64,000 nucleotides of DNA. Origin: Rhynchospora pubera (lineage: Eukaryota; Streptophyta; Magnoliopsida; Poales; Cyperaceae). Both the position numbers and the translations under genes were made by a program. Below are positions 12,122 to 23,828 of this stretch, one piece after another. The stretch covers positions 146,734,901 to 146,798,900 of the forward strand of contig CM051459.1 in the NCBI GenBank assembly GCA_028095005.1, in the 5' to 3' direction. Positions within the stretch are counted from its first letter, which is position 1. Each line of letters opens with the position of its first letter. The notes under the pieces were generated by a model that did no database searches, was not told the origin of the DNA, and saw only the letters and a list, made by a program, of their open reading frames with translations.

Positions 12122-14814
12122 CACTACGCCAATTAATTTTTTTAGTACTGGTTTTATATCTATTATTAGTACCGGTTATGAAGTGGTACTAATAATAGGG
12201 GGCGCTAAAGATAATTAAAAATCGATACTAAAAAGTCGGTGTTAAAAACACGCTGAAATTCACGGTAAAAAAGGGTGGGGATCTTTAGTACCGGTTTTTA
12301 ACTAATAACCGGTACTAAAGATCCCCACCTTTTTTTTAAATAGTTACTATCTTTAGTATCGGTTTTTAGGCTAAAAACCGGTACTAAAGATAATTTTTTT
12401 AAAAAAAAATTTTTAGCACCGATTATTTATTAAAAACCGGTGCTAAAAATAATTCTTTTTTTTTAAATGTAATAATTCTAGTACTAGCTCATTCTGCTAG
12501 CAACCCAAATTACGTGATGCAACACTCCAAATGGCTAATTAATAAGAAATAAGAACAACGTTAATTTATCTCACTTGTTGATTTTACTCGTGTATATATT
12601 CATGAGATCAAGATAGCACACGCATAGGAAAAAATAGTGATAGCAAATCAAATATATAATTAACAAGCTGAGTTTATACAATAAAGAAAAAGCCTTTCGC
12701 ACTTGACAAGCTGAGACCAGTATAGCTACCCTTGAAACTTAAAAACTTGTCACAAACTACCCCTGAAAATTTCAATTTGTACCATTATACCACCTGATAT
12801 GGTACCAGTAAGGTAACACTTTAAGTCCTTGAATTCCTACATTTTCCACAATATTCATATCAATTTTTCACAATTTTGAAAATTGAAGTAAAACAAGCTT
12901 CAAAAAAGTTAGAAAAAAGGTACATTATCTTGCCAACCAACTGCAACAAAAACAATCAAAGTGAGCATAAGCTTCTTGTATGTCAAGCCCAAGTTCACCA
13001 AGAACAGATGTCAGCTGTTAAGCATTGCACAAAGTAACAAAACTTATTAGTACTCTTTTTGTTTGATGAACGTCCATAGGCAAGTTATTAGTACTCCAAT
13101 CAATTGATTGATACTTGATGAAAGATTTTGCCCTCGCCTATTTTTCCCTTACAGCAGATTTGAAGTAAATAAAGAGGAACCCTTATACAATCAGCTTCCA
13201 AGTTAACAATTAGTTTATCAGCAGGTGTTCCTTGAGAGATTTGAAATAATCGTAGGCAATTAGCCATCTTTAACTACTGAACCTTCTCTACAAGCTTAGA
13301 AAAGATAATGGAAACACATAACAAACACTCACCAACAAATTCTACGGGGAAGACAGAGCATCTCTTGGCAATGGTAACATTTCTTTCAGGAGAAGAAATG
13401 ACAGCATTAGGAGTTATATGCCTAGTCTTATCAAACCACTATAAACTAGTTTTGTTGAGGACCTAAAAAGGTTATCTATAATTATTTCAGATAAGTAAGG
13501 TATAAATTAGTAAATCTTCATTTGATCAAGTGCGGATACTGGTACAAGTGATTTAGTAGTTCAACTTTGAACAAGGTTGTGTAAAAGGACAACTCAGATT
13601 GTCAATTGGGCTTTTCCTTGCACTTTTTTTTTTTTTTGGCAAATATATCCACTTTTATATCATGCTTGTCACCAAAATTTTTATATCATATATAGTGATG
13701 ATAAAGATTCAAAACCCGACCTTTAAAAGGGATAGAGGCAAAGACCCAATCAAAAGCACTCCGATGATCAGTAGTAACTAGAACAAGATAATTGTCTCCC
13801 TCATATACATCCCTCACCTAGCAACAAAGAAATAAACCAAATTCACCAAAAAATCGACAACAATAAACCCGTAAGTTTGCAAACAACCCCTTAGTTACGT
13901 CAAAATCAGAATAAACATCTCAAAATTTTACTAGAAAACAACTGTAAAATTAGCACAAATACTTCATTGCATAACAATTTGAGCACAAAATTATATATAA
14001 TAGTGTTTTACCTATTGCTTATTTGCATTTTGTGTAAACAATTTAAACCATAAACATAACATGATTCATTGGAATTGAATCAATCTGAATAGTTAACAAC
14101 TCAAGCAAAAGTATGATGAGAAACAAAAAAGAAGCTAAGAAACCAAATAAGCAGGAGATAGTGTATAGCTCACCTTGCCTCTGGTCTTTGATCTAAGGCC
14201 AGGAACAGTTTCATCAAGGTGAGTCTCGGAGAGGCAGTTGGACACGAAGGCGAAAGAGGAGGAGAGCACCTCGTCGCGGCGGCACGGGTCGACGGAGAGC
14301 AAGGAGACGGTGGCAGATGAGTGAGCCGCCATCGCCAGCGTCGGCGTGGCAAGGCGGAGGCGAGATGTGGAGAAGCGAGAGAGGGAGGAGCGAGAGGGAG
14401 AAGTAGAGTACTAATAAGTTGCCTATGGACAAAGAGGTGGCGAATAGATAGAGGCAGGGTTCGGTTTAATGGGGAGAACGAGAAAAAAATTTTAAAAAGT
14501 TTTACGGACTTTAGTACCTGTTTTTATTAATAACCGATGCTGAAATACTATTTTTAATAACGGTTTTTTTGAAAAAAACGATACTAAAGATAAACTGTTT
14601 TTTTTCGCCAACATTTAGTACCGATTTTTTAAAAAATCGTACTAAAGATGAAGCCTGACAATTACGAAATTGCCACAAACTATTCTTTTAAAAACAGGTA
14701 CTAAAGGGGTGGTACTAAAGCTCTTTTTTGGTGTAGTGTTCATCTCATAACTTGTCAGTTTTCTTAAAAACAGGTACTAAAGGGGTGGTACTAAAGCTCT
14801 TTTTTGGTGTAGTG
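12122..14814. mobile_element. Nested CACTA element carrying captured PUR7 exons
   Basis: It starts CACTACGCCAATTAATT and ends TTTTTTGGTGTAGTG, bounded by TTT on both sides (12119-12121 and 14815-14817). Subterminal units are TTAGTACCGGTTTTTAACT and its inverse (about 12145-12440 and 14505-14800). The terminal 76 bp are tandemly duplicated, so a second TAGTG end lies at 14738; the TTT flank favours the outer one. It inserted in the Transposase_24 gene of the host CACTA. No transposase; the cargo is host gene sequence. Confidence 0.85.
13333..14332 (-). pseudogene. SAICAR synthase (PUR7) fragment captured by a CACTA element
   Basis: The first exon, 14174-14332, encodes 53 residues ending ETVPGLRSKTRGK before a good donor GTGAGC. 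This is the segment that precedes the VRD.YD motif of plant phosphoribosylaminoimidazole-succinocarboxamide synthase (purine synthesis, plastid). A second exon, 13333-13462, has acceptor TTTTTAG and donor GTGAGT and encodes the segment with ITPNAVISSPERNVTIAK and CSVFPVEFV. In it one Trp of the family's LWWF motif is replaced by a TAG stop. The intervening nucleotide-binding exon and the C-terminal exons were not found. It is a partial, dead transduplicate; the parent gene is elsewhere. Confidence 0.85.
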
Positions 14815-16479
14815 TTTCCTCAACCTGTCTAGCTACTTGCTTGCTCAGTTCCACCGGCAATCGCCGTTGTATTACTTCGTCCACCAATTTGTCAATTTTC
14901 TCTTGGTTATGCCCCTTTGATTTCCTCGTACCCCTTCCATACACCTGCTTCACGCCTGAATATATTGGGTATCATCTCAACCGCCCCGAGTGCTCTGGGG
15001 TCCAAAGCGCAGATGTCAAGACATCATTCTGATGAAGCGATTGAACCTCACCTGACTTGGCTAGAGCAACCTGTCACAAATTTTTTTTTCAAATTTTCAA
15101 ATTTTTCAAATACATGTGAAACTAAGTTGGATTTATTTGTGTTATCACACGTACCGCTTTGTCAAGGATCTCACAAGTCTTAGGATTTGTAACCCTAAGT
15201 TCACCCGTCACCGGATCCGTTGTGGCACATGCCCTATACCATCTGTAATACCTGTCATCATCACCAATGGTAATGGCCGAGGTCGAACTTTTTACTACAT
15301 CCTATTTCTTCCATTTTTTCTCTGCACTTATGTAACCGTCCGATCCGAGTGTGTGTGGCATGTCCTTCTTCGCGGCATTTCTTTTCCTATTTTACTCTTT
15401 TTCTATTATCAAATTCAAAAGACTCGTAAGTATATGGAAAAAAGAAGTTAGGAAATGTGTTTTCATACGAAATGTGCTTTCATACCTTAAACTCCTCACT
15501 TTTATGATATTCCTCGAATTGTTTCCATTCTTCCTTTGATATGTTGAAAATATCCCATGGCATCGGGTCACCTTCTTTCGCATTTTCAATGAATCTCTTA
15601 TTCTGCAATGAGAAAGAATATATGTTATAACTTCAATTAATCGAGCATTAAAAATTGGAATTGATGTTATAAGTATAATCTCTTACCAAGCTGGTTTTCC
15701 AAGCCCTCCGTCTATTGCAACATACTGTTAGAATTTTTCCGCTTGATTAAAATCGGAATGTCATCCGAGATATTCCATGCCTTGGGTATATGATTGACAA
15801 ATCATTTTTCAACACTTTTGATACGGACGGTCAAGTCTTATAACTGCATTAAAATCAATTAATATAATGATTAATTCACATCCAAATTTATATAAGTATC
15901 ATTTATATACATTAATTCTTATTTGTACCTGATTTTAACCATATCTTTTGTTTTCTATGCCAAATATCGATTAAATTCAATTGCATTGTCACCGCAAGGC
16001 TGGCCTTTGTCATTGAAGGTGATCTCCAACGGAATGTTAGTAGCTATCTTCTATGCCGTCTTTAAATATTTTTCCGTTGATCTTTTCCCCCTTCTGCTAA
16101 TTGATTGACCTTCCTGATTTGCCATCAATTAACTAATTTATAACTAATTTAAATTCAATTACTACATTTTTCCCTTTTTCCCCCCAATTCATGCAATTAA
16201 TCATTCAAGCAATCATTCAACCAATCGATTTCAATTTCAAATCCAATGCATGTAATTAACCAATTCAATACACCAATTTTTGCAATAAATAAATTTACAA
16301 CTAATTTCAATTCCAGCAATCATTCAACTAATTTCAATTAACCAATTCATGTAATTAAGCAATCATTCAATTAATCATTCAAGCAATCGATTTCAATTTT
16401 AAATCCAATCCATTAACTTGGACTTAACCATGCAATCAAATCCAACATAAATACAAAGAGAAAGAGATAGGGAGATATA

Positions 16480-17000
16480 CCTGAGAGAGAGAGAGAGTTG
16501 TCGGCATAGAGGCGGCTGTCGAGCGACGAGAGGGAGAGAGGCGGCTGTCGGGCATAGAGAAAGAGAGAGAGAGAGTCATAGAAATTGAAAATAGAGAAGG
16601 AGAGTGAGAGAAAAGAGAAGAGAGAGTGAGAGAAAAGAGAGAGAGATATATATACTTGTGCAGAGAGAGACAGAGTCGGCTAGGGTTTCGCGAGAGAGAG
16701 AGAGGCGGCTATCGAGCGGTTGAGAGGGGGAGAGGCAGCTATCGAGCACAGAGAAAGAGAGAGAGAGAGAGAGTCAGAGAAAGTGAGAAGAGAGAGGGAG
16801 AGTGAGAGAAAGGAGAAGAGAGAGAGATACCTGTGCAAAGAGGCGGCTGAGATTTCGCGAGAGAGAGAGGCGGAGAGGCGAAAGAGGCGGAGAGACGAGA
16901 GTGAGAAGAGACGGAGAGGCACAAAGAAGAGAAAGGTGCTGTCAGGGAGAGAGAGAGGTCAATACTTAGTCGATTTGCGACAGTGATGAGGAGAGAAGAA
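16480..17000 (-). repeat. GA/CT-rich tract with a tandem duplication of about 190 bp
   Basis: The plus strand is purine-rich (GAGAGA). Two similar units (about 16500-16690 and 16690-16880) each contain GGCGGCTRTCGAGCG and GGGTTTCGCG-like phrases. On the minus strand it looks like a CT-rich 5' leader (CTCTCTC..AAACCCTAGCC) upstream of the Transposase_24 gene. It is likely that gene's promoter and leader. Confidence 0.5.
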
Positions 17001-17034
17001 GAGAGAATGGCGGCCTGGTATTTAAAAGCTTGAT

Positions 17035-17330
17035 ATTTTAGTCTTAAAAATATTTCGCTTTTATTTTTAAGACCGGTTTTTTACTTAAAAACCGATCTTA
17101 AAAATTGACATGAATTTTAAAATTATTTTATTTCTAAGTATAATTTCTGTTTTATCTATAAAATTTTTTTAAAAATTGTAAAAAATTATATAAAATGGAG
17201 ATTAATTTTCTGTTTTATTTCTAATAAATAATATATTTTTTAAATAAATTATTTTCTTTGTAAGAATAAAAAATTTCTGATTGATTATTAAGACTGGTTT
17301 TTTATTTAAAAACCCAGTCTTAATAATCAA
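17035..17330. repeat. Internal copies of the AAGACCGGTT subterminal repeat
   Basis: Two inverted pairs: TTTTTAAGACCGGTTTTTTA with its complement at about 17065-17105, and TTATTAAGACTGGTTTTTTA with its complement at 17283-17327. They match the element's ends but lie between its two genes. Confidence 0.65.
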
Positions 17331-18489
17331 TCAGAATTTTTTAGTTTTTTTTATAATTTTAATTATACATAATATATCATAACATTGAAAAAAATAACTA
17401 TTCTTACAATGAGTAAAAAAATTCACAATACTTAAAATTGTAAATATTTTTATTACAATTGAAAATGTACTGCTAGTACATATATAACTCAATTTTCTTT
17501 ATTCCTTGGTGATTTTGGTCAGGTTACCCACACGCCTACTTCTCGAAGATCGACACGCAAATTTGTTGCTAACTCTTCAACTGGTAGCGGTGTTCCATCG
17601 ATACCTGTGTATAGAATATATATATAATAATTAATTAATGTAGGTACCAAATTAATTCACAAATTAATACAATAATTATTTGATATTAATTATATTATAA
17701 TATTATACCTGTGGAGAATGATGCTATTTCATCGAATTGGTCATATTCTTCTTCGTCTACGACATCTTCAACGCCTACAATGTGTCTTCTATTGTGACTC
17801 CGCTATTTTGTACAGTGCTTTTGCTATCTTGTTTCTTTGTATACCAGGTGAATCCATTCAAGTCGTACCCTTGATAGGTGTACACATTTGCATTGGGACA
17901 ATTTCCAAGGTATTTCACAGTTTCATTGTTGGACGGGGATAATTGCACTTTCTTTCTAAACCAATTTACAAACTGTTTGTTGTGCTCGTTGGTGATCCAA
18001 TTTTCACCTTTCTGAGGATTTTGTTCTCGCAACTTTCTATATGTTGATCCAAATAAGGAGCAACAACGGCGACTTGTTGCAAAATTTTAAGATGTGTTTT
18101 TTCTCTCTTTTTAAGGTCCACTGTAATTATTTTCAAACCAAATATACCTTTCCCTAGGATTCTACCTTAGTGCCGATTCTTCGGCAGGCCAATAGGTGTT
18201 AGTCCATCTACATAATCTGTATAGAAATCAATAACATCTTCGGCCACATATCCTTCGACTCTGCTTCTTTCGGGTCGAGATCTGCTTCGGACTAACCTTT
18301 TCAATTGTCCCATTGCTTTTTCAAAAGGGTACATGTGCCGAAAAAATATCGGACCACACCACTTGATCTCCCTGACTAAATGAACGGTCAAATGCACCAT
18401 TATAACAAAGAATGATGGGGGAAAGTGCATCTCTAGCTCGCATATGGTCTCATACGCATCAGTTTCAAGCTTAGTGATAAAGGTTTTGA

Positions 18490-20205
18490 GACCTAGGTCA
18501 AATGAATTTATAACCTTCGTTCTACCTTACTAATCATTCTGATAAAGCTAACGGTCGAATCCAAGGGACGGTAAAAATGAGTACCAGACTTAGTTTTTCT
18601 TAAAAGCTAGACAAATAAAATTTGTAAGGATTTAATTTAAAAGGGACACTATTAAATAACAATTGAAATTAAGAAAATAATTATAAAATATTTTTGGGTT
18701 GATTTTTTTTGTGTATTTAGGGATTCAAACAGCTGCAAGTGATGTCCTAGGGTTTAGTGTTCAATTGGTTTTGCCCTAAAGCACCTCAATCTTCGTTTTT
18801 CATCTAGACAGAGACTGATTTCGGTTCGAAATGTATGGATTTCGGTCCGAAATCCATACTGTTTTGGTCCGAAATTTCTTTAGAATCTTTGTTTCGACTT
18901 GATATCTCTACACAATGCTATGTGAAGGGTACTAAACAACCAGACCTAAGTCCTAACCTCAGCTTTCGCAATTTTGATTCTAACTTGGTTTGGAACTTGG
19001 TTTTCACCTCATAAGCAATTAAACATATAATTTCATTCTGATTTAATTGTTTAGGTGTGTTAAGTTAGGGTTCTAGAGATATTTAAGGTCATGTCGGATC
19101 AATAAAAGTTACACCTATCGGTCGCAACTAACCTCCTCTTTCGAGTGATTGGCTTATCTCATATACTTAACTAATCAATTAATTGTTCTTGTCTAATGTC
19201 CTAACAGTGTTGTAGACATCATTAGATGGACAATCAAGCAAGTAATTAAATTAACTAAGCAATTCATCAATCTCAACAAAACACATCACATAAACATAGC
19301 ATAAATAGTCAAGTCATCACAAAACACCAAATCAATCAACTAACTACCCCTAAGACATCATAAAAGGTCTAGCCTAACATGCTCATAACAGAAACTATCA
19401 AGTATCATGCAGATAAATAAGATACAAGCCATAAAATAATGAAATATAAGCATAAAAGAGTAAACCGAGATATCTTATGCATATACTCGTTGTCCTAAGG
19501 CCAAGGAGTCGATGTGGAGATGCAAGGTCGTTGCCGTCGCACACAAACGCTGATGCTCCTCAAGAAAACCCGTCGAAAAAGCCAAAAACGCCTAATCAAT
19601 GAAAAATGGTGGAGAAAAATCAAAGGTGGAAGAAGAAGCACTCTCTAGTAAAAAATACGTACCTATATACTCCCCAAGGCAGGTCAGGAGGCGGCTAGGG
19701 CAAAAAATGCGCTTTCCATTCTTGAAACTTGCCAAATTCTTCTTTCCATAACCGGATTTCGGACCGAAATGGAGCCATTTCGGACCGAAATCAAAGGCTG
19801 GCGAGGTGAAATGGGCTGAAACCAGGACCTAAGATTTGTCTCAGCCCATGGTGATGCAATCAGGTCCTATGCACGCATGTGAGAGCCAGAAATGAGTCAT
19901 CTGGTTGAGGATTGGGCTCCATTCTCCATGTCTGAGGCGTCTTGTCTTCAATTTCCACGAGAATTCTACAAAATAAAGATAGAAGCGGCGGCAGTACCAA
20001 ATCCTAGAAAACACAGTTAATAATGAGATATTTATATAGGTTTGAGTGTTATTTTGGTGCTAAGTATGGCCAAAAACATGTATATAAATATGAGATATCA
20101 CTTAGTCAGTTTTTTAGGATCAATCACTTTGGAGCAAATTTCATTGAAGAAAAAGCACAGCTTAATGATGGAGTGTAAACTGCATCAGATAACCCTAAAA
20201 CCAGT
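18490..20205. mobile_element. Unclassified insertion within TNP2, probably retroelement-derived and non-coding
   Basis: TNP2 homology stops near 18490 and resumes near 20205. Some TNP2 sequence is missing, so the limits are approximate and no target duplication could be set. The insert has no sizeable ORF. It holds five or so palindromic TTTCGGWCCGAAAT motifs (18825-18880 and 19745-19790), and its overall look resembles LTR-retrotransposon leader or LTR sequence. Classification is uncertain. Confidence 0.4.
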
Positions 20206-21560
20206 CAGAAACCTTGATAGATTTCAAGAACTCCAAAAAACCGAGCTTCTCTTTTCTTGTTAGAGTGTAAACTGCATTAGGTAACCAATCTCGTTTCTTA
20301 CTGGTATCTAGCTGTGCAGCTAGGTTCATTCGTATCCTCATTTAAAATCAAAGCAATCAATGATTCACAGATATTCTTAATGATGTGCATCGCATCCAAA
20401 CAATGCCTAACATCCAAATAAGCCCAGTATTCAAGGTCCCAAAATATAGACTTTTTCTTTAAGTTGCCATCCGGAATTTTCTTCGCAAATGATTTACCCA
20501 ATTTGATTTTTAGTTCCTTCCCCTCCTCGTACATCTGTCTTTCGCTTTTTGGTATCGGTGCCCTTCGGGTTTCGATTTTGCCGTCAAATTTGGTTTCGTA
20601 ATCAGTCCGGCGGTAGGGGTGATGACGCTTAAGGAACCTACGATGTCCCAAATAGACATTCTTCCTACAATTAGATAACCATACATAATGTGTTTCTTCC
20701 TGACAAATAGGACATACCTTATCTACTTTGTTCCTATAACCTGACAAGTTCCCGTACACGAAAAAATCATTAATCGTGCAAAATATCATCGCACGTAGGT
20801 TGAAATAACTTTTTGAAAAAGCATAAAATACCTTGACCCCGTCCTCCACAACTTATCAAGGTCTTCTATTAACGGGACCATGTACACATCTATATCATTG
20901 CCTGGTTGTTTTGGAACGAAAATCAGTAATGACATCATCAGATATCTTCTTTTCATGCACAACTAGGAAGGATGGTTGTAAATAACCAATATAACTAGCC
21001 ATACACTGCGATTGCTGCTCATGAGATTGTAAGAATTCATACCATCCGTGCATAGTCCCAATCTCAAATTCCTAGGTTCACTATCAAAATCCTTGAAATT
21101 ACTATCTATGTTCATCCACTGGGTGAGTCCGCAGGATGTCTGAGCATTCTATCTTCCATTCTGCCTTCTGCATGCCACCTTCATAGTTTCGCATCTCTTG
21201 AATTATTGAAGAGACGCTCGAACCTTGGTATTATCGGTATATGCCACAATAATCATCGTCCCTTAATTTGTACCGTGATGCATTACACATTGGACATTTA
21301 TTAAGTTTCTTGTACTCATTCCGAAATAATATGCAATTAGTCGGACATGCTGCAATCTTCACTACTTCCATATTCAAATGACATAGTAATTCATTGGTCT
21401 TATAACATGTATCTGGCAATGTATTTTCTGCTGGAAGCATTTCTCATAAAAGACCGAGCAAAGATGTGAAACTTTTATCTTCAATTATTCTTGGCTTTGA
21501 GGTTATAAAGTATAAAAACCGTTTTAATTTTTGAAAATTTATCCTGATTACAACCGGGAT

Positions 21561-21764
21561 ATAATGGTATATGAGAGTTTTCATCCAATTTTTAAAAAAT
21601 ATCTGGAACCTCATCAATAAAACCATTTGGTATTTCATTCATCATCTCATCCAAGTCATTTCCTCTATTATCATTTTCACAGTATTGTTCTTGACTTGCA
21701 TTTTCATCCACAAATACCTCATCTCTTAGATCAGCCCCCCAATTATCATCCACAAATACATTTT
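21561..21764. repeat. Copy 1 of a 204-bp direct repeat in TNP2
   Basis: It begins AATGGTATATGAGAGTTTTC and ends CCACAAATACATTTT. It matches 22798-23001 at all but a few positions. The 1.03 kb between the copies has no TNP2 similarity. Confidence 0.8.
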
Positions 21765-22797
21765 ATTTGTAAAATAGTTTAGTTTAACCCTCAATGAATT
21801 GTGTTCTTTTTATTTATTTTCTTTTTTGTGTTTTTTTTCTTTTGTTATTATATAATGAGCTATTAAGTCAAATTCATTCGTTACTATCAATCTGCTAAAT
21901 GCTTGCATGTATCTATGTTATAAATGACTAAATGTAATAAAACCATTCAGGTAATTTCATCAAGGTATTTCTAAAAGAAACAACTTATTATTTTTAAATG
22001 TTTAGTTTTACAAATTATATGCAAAAAGATGTTTTACGCTTGTTATTGCGTTTAAAAACTGATATTATTATATTAAAAATATTTCTGATTGTTGATAGTG
22101 TTTGTAATTAATTTAAATATAACAAAAGTAATAGTGTGCCATACTTATTTTCTCCAGATCCGCCACACAATAGATGGGCATCAAATGAATTCCCTATGGT
22201 TGGCCCCATCGATTCCCGACGACAATCTAAACATTGGAATATGATTTTTTCTAAAGTAATGCACCAAGAGACCAATATAAATCAGCTGACTCGATATGGT
22301 AAGTATGATAACCACCTATAGAAAACAGAGATTTAATTTGTATGTTTGAAAACTAAAAATGTTAATTAAATAATTAATGTAATTGCATGGAATTAAATTA
22401 CCAAACTAACGGTTCCACATGTCTCAAAAATATATAAGAAATTGCATATCATCCCAAAAACAGCGGTCAGGATTTCGAAGGAAACGTAATTCCATGATGG
22501 ACACCACAGAAATCCAAATATCAAAACCAAATTGGATCCATGTTTTGGTGCAACAGTGATTATCTCAATTGTATAATTTGTCATGTTTATATGACCTGAC
22601 AAATAAAAAAAAGAAACCCTCTACAAGAACTGAAACGATCAACGCCTACAATAAGATATAAAATTGTACGTTATCATAATTATATAGGGATTATATAGAA
22701 TATGGAAAAAATTACTAAGTATTGAATAAAATATGAAAAAAAAGTGGTACCGCAACATGGTTGAAATCGCTATAAACGGTAAAGTCAAGTATACCAC

Positions 22798-23001
22798 CAA
22801 TGGTATATGAGAGTTTTCATCTAATTTTTAAAAAATATCTAGAACCTCATCAATAAAACCATCTGGTATTTCATTCATCATCTCATCCAAGTCATTTCCT
22901 CTATTATCATTTTCACAATATTGTTCTTGACTTGCATTTTCATCCACAAATACCTCATCCCTTAGATCAGCCCCCCAATTATCATCCACAAATACATTTT
23001 C
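22798..23001. repeat. Copy 2 of the 204-bp direct repeat in TNP2
   Basis: Counterpart of 21561-21764. This copy is continuous with the TNP2 N-terminal exon to its right, while copy 1 is continuous with the Tnp2 core to its left. The gene was therefore opened between them. Confidence 0.8.
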
Positions 23002-23378
23002 ATTGCTAGTCCCAACATTTGAATGATCTTCCAACTTTTCCCCATGCAAAACCCATTGGATGTATTTAGGTGTTGTCATTCATCCACACTCAATCAAATG
23101 TGATCTAATTTTTGTACTATCATGTCTCTGCAAGTTAACACAACTCTTACAGGGACATAGAATCATGGGCTTTCCGGTCAACTTTCTATCTTCTTCTGCA
23201 CATTTTAAGAATCTTCAACAACTCCAACAAATTCACCCTGATATCCTTGAATATTCATACTTGTACTTCTCCCTCTGATCCATCTGTATAGATAGAAATA
23301 TATATTCAAAAGTTAAAATTTGGATTTATAGGTTCAATGCATTACATTAGGTTTTTGGCATGGTTACCATCCTAGCCC

Positions 23379-23613
23379 GCTCTTTGGATACTCTTGTCTC
23401 ATTAGAGAGCGTACGTTAGATGCAATTTGTTGTCTGAGAAAAATTCGACAGCATTTCTCCTTATGTTTCCTGAATACGCCATCACACGATTGCTCGTGCG
23501 TACGTAATCGTGGGAAACATAAGGAGAAATGTCGTCGAATTTTTCTCAGACAACAAATTGTATCTAACGTACAACTCGCTATCCTAAATGAGACAAGATT
23601 GTATCCAAAGAGC
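23379..23613. mobile_element. Fold-back MITE-like inverted repeat
   Basis: Inverted arms starting GCTCTTTGGATAC and ending GTATCCAAAGAGC pair over about 90 bp (GGAGAAATG, TTTTTCTCAGACAACAAATTG). No matching target duplication was found. A separate perfect 14-bp inverted repeat, TCCGAGATTAATCC, lies just right at about 23636-23668. Confidence 0.65.
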
Positions 23614-23828
23614 AGTACTCTCGACCGGGAGTACTATCCGAGATTAATCCATTAGGGATTAATCTCGGACGGGCACGACCTAAAATAGTACAAATTCCAG
23701 CAATTTGGTCCTATATGACAATACAACTAATATATGCAAATTAATGCCCGTCCGAGTTGTACGTTAGATGCACGTTAAAATAGAAAATTACCGAAATTGA
23801 AATATATATACAATACAACTAATATATA

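Larger units (their letters stand above)
11280..16130 (-). pseudogene. Transposase_24 (Ptta/En/Spm) second CACTA gene, degenerate and interrupted
   Basis: Minus-strand pieces recognisable by family motifs. Exon 15486-15602 encodes EEWKQFEEYHKSEEF. The region about 15290-15365 encodes PHTLGSDGYISAEKKW. The region about 14980-15012 encodes ALWTPEHSGR. Region 11495-11815 encodes a DUF8039-like segment (SFLRWPSNLV). Region 11278-11475 encodes a Lys/Asp/Glu-rich linker. In-frame stops and damaged exons occur throughout. The 12122-14814 CACTA splits the exon after the PEHSGR motif. In autonomous CACTA elements this second protein helps TNP2 recognise the ends. It is surely non-functional here. Confidence 0.75.
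17510..23283 (-). pseudogene. TNP2-type CACTA transposase, degenerate and interrupted
   Basis: From the start (23283) leftwards: a transposase-associated domain with ILCPCKSCVN and WVLHGE (about 23000-23283); an acidic linker (22830-23000); the Tnp2 N-terminus with CPTNCILFRNEYKKLNKCPM (21231-21440); and the Tnp2 core with INDFFVYGNLSGY, VWLSNCRKN, YLGHRRFL and LDAMHIIKNICES (20298-20849). Then YTLTRKEKLGFLEFLKSI (about 20205-20290), a DUF4218-like part with ELEMHFPPSFFVIMVHL (18167-18500), and a DUF4216-like part with YDLNGFTWYT (17775-18032). Several in-frame stops, a foreign 1.7 kb insertion (18490-20205) and a duplication near 21.6/22.8 kb destroy it. Family assignment is firm; function is lost. 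Confidence 0.85.

Noticed and set aside
14170..14432. Overlapping GC-rich minus-strand ORFs in other frames
   Set aside because: Shadows of the captured PUR7 exon 1; only the frame with ETVPGLRSKTRGK matches a known protein.
14738..14814. Inner TAGTG at 14738 as the end of the nested CACTA
   Set aside because: The flank after 14738 is TTC, whereas 14814 is followed by TTT, matching the left flank; the inner copy is a tandem duplication of the terminus.
16680..16986. ORFs of Arg/Glu or Ser/Leu repeats
   Set aside because: They come from the GA/CT-rich low-complexity leader.
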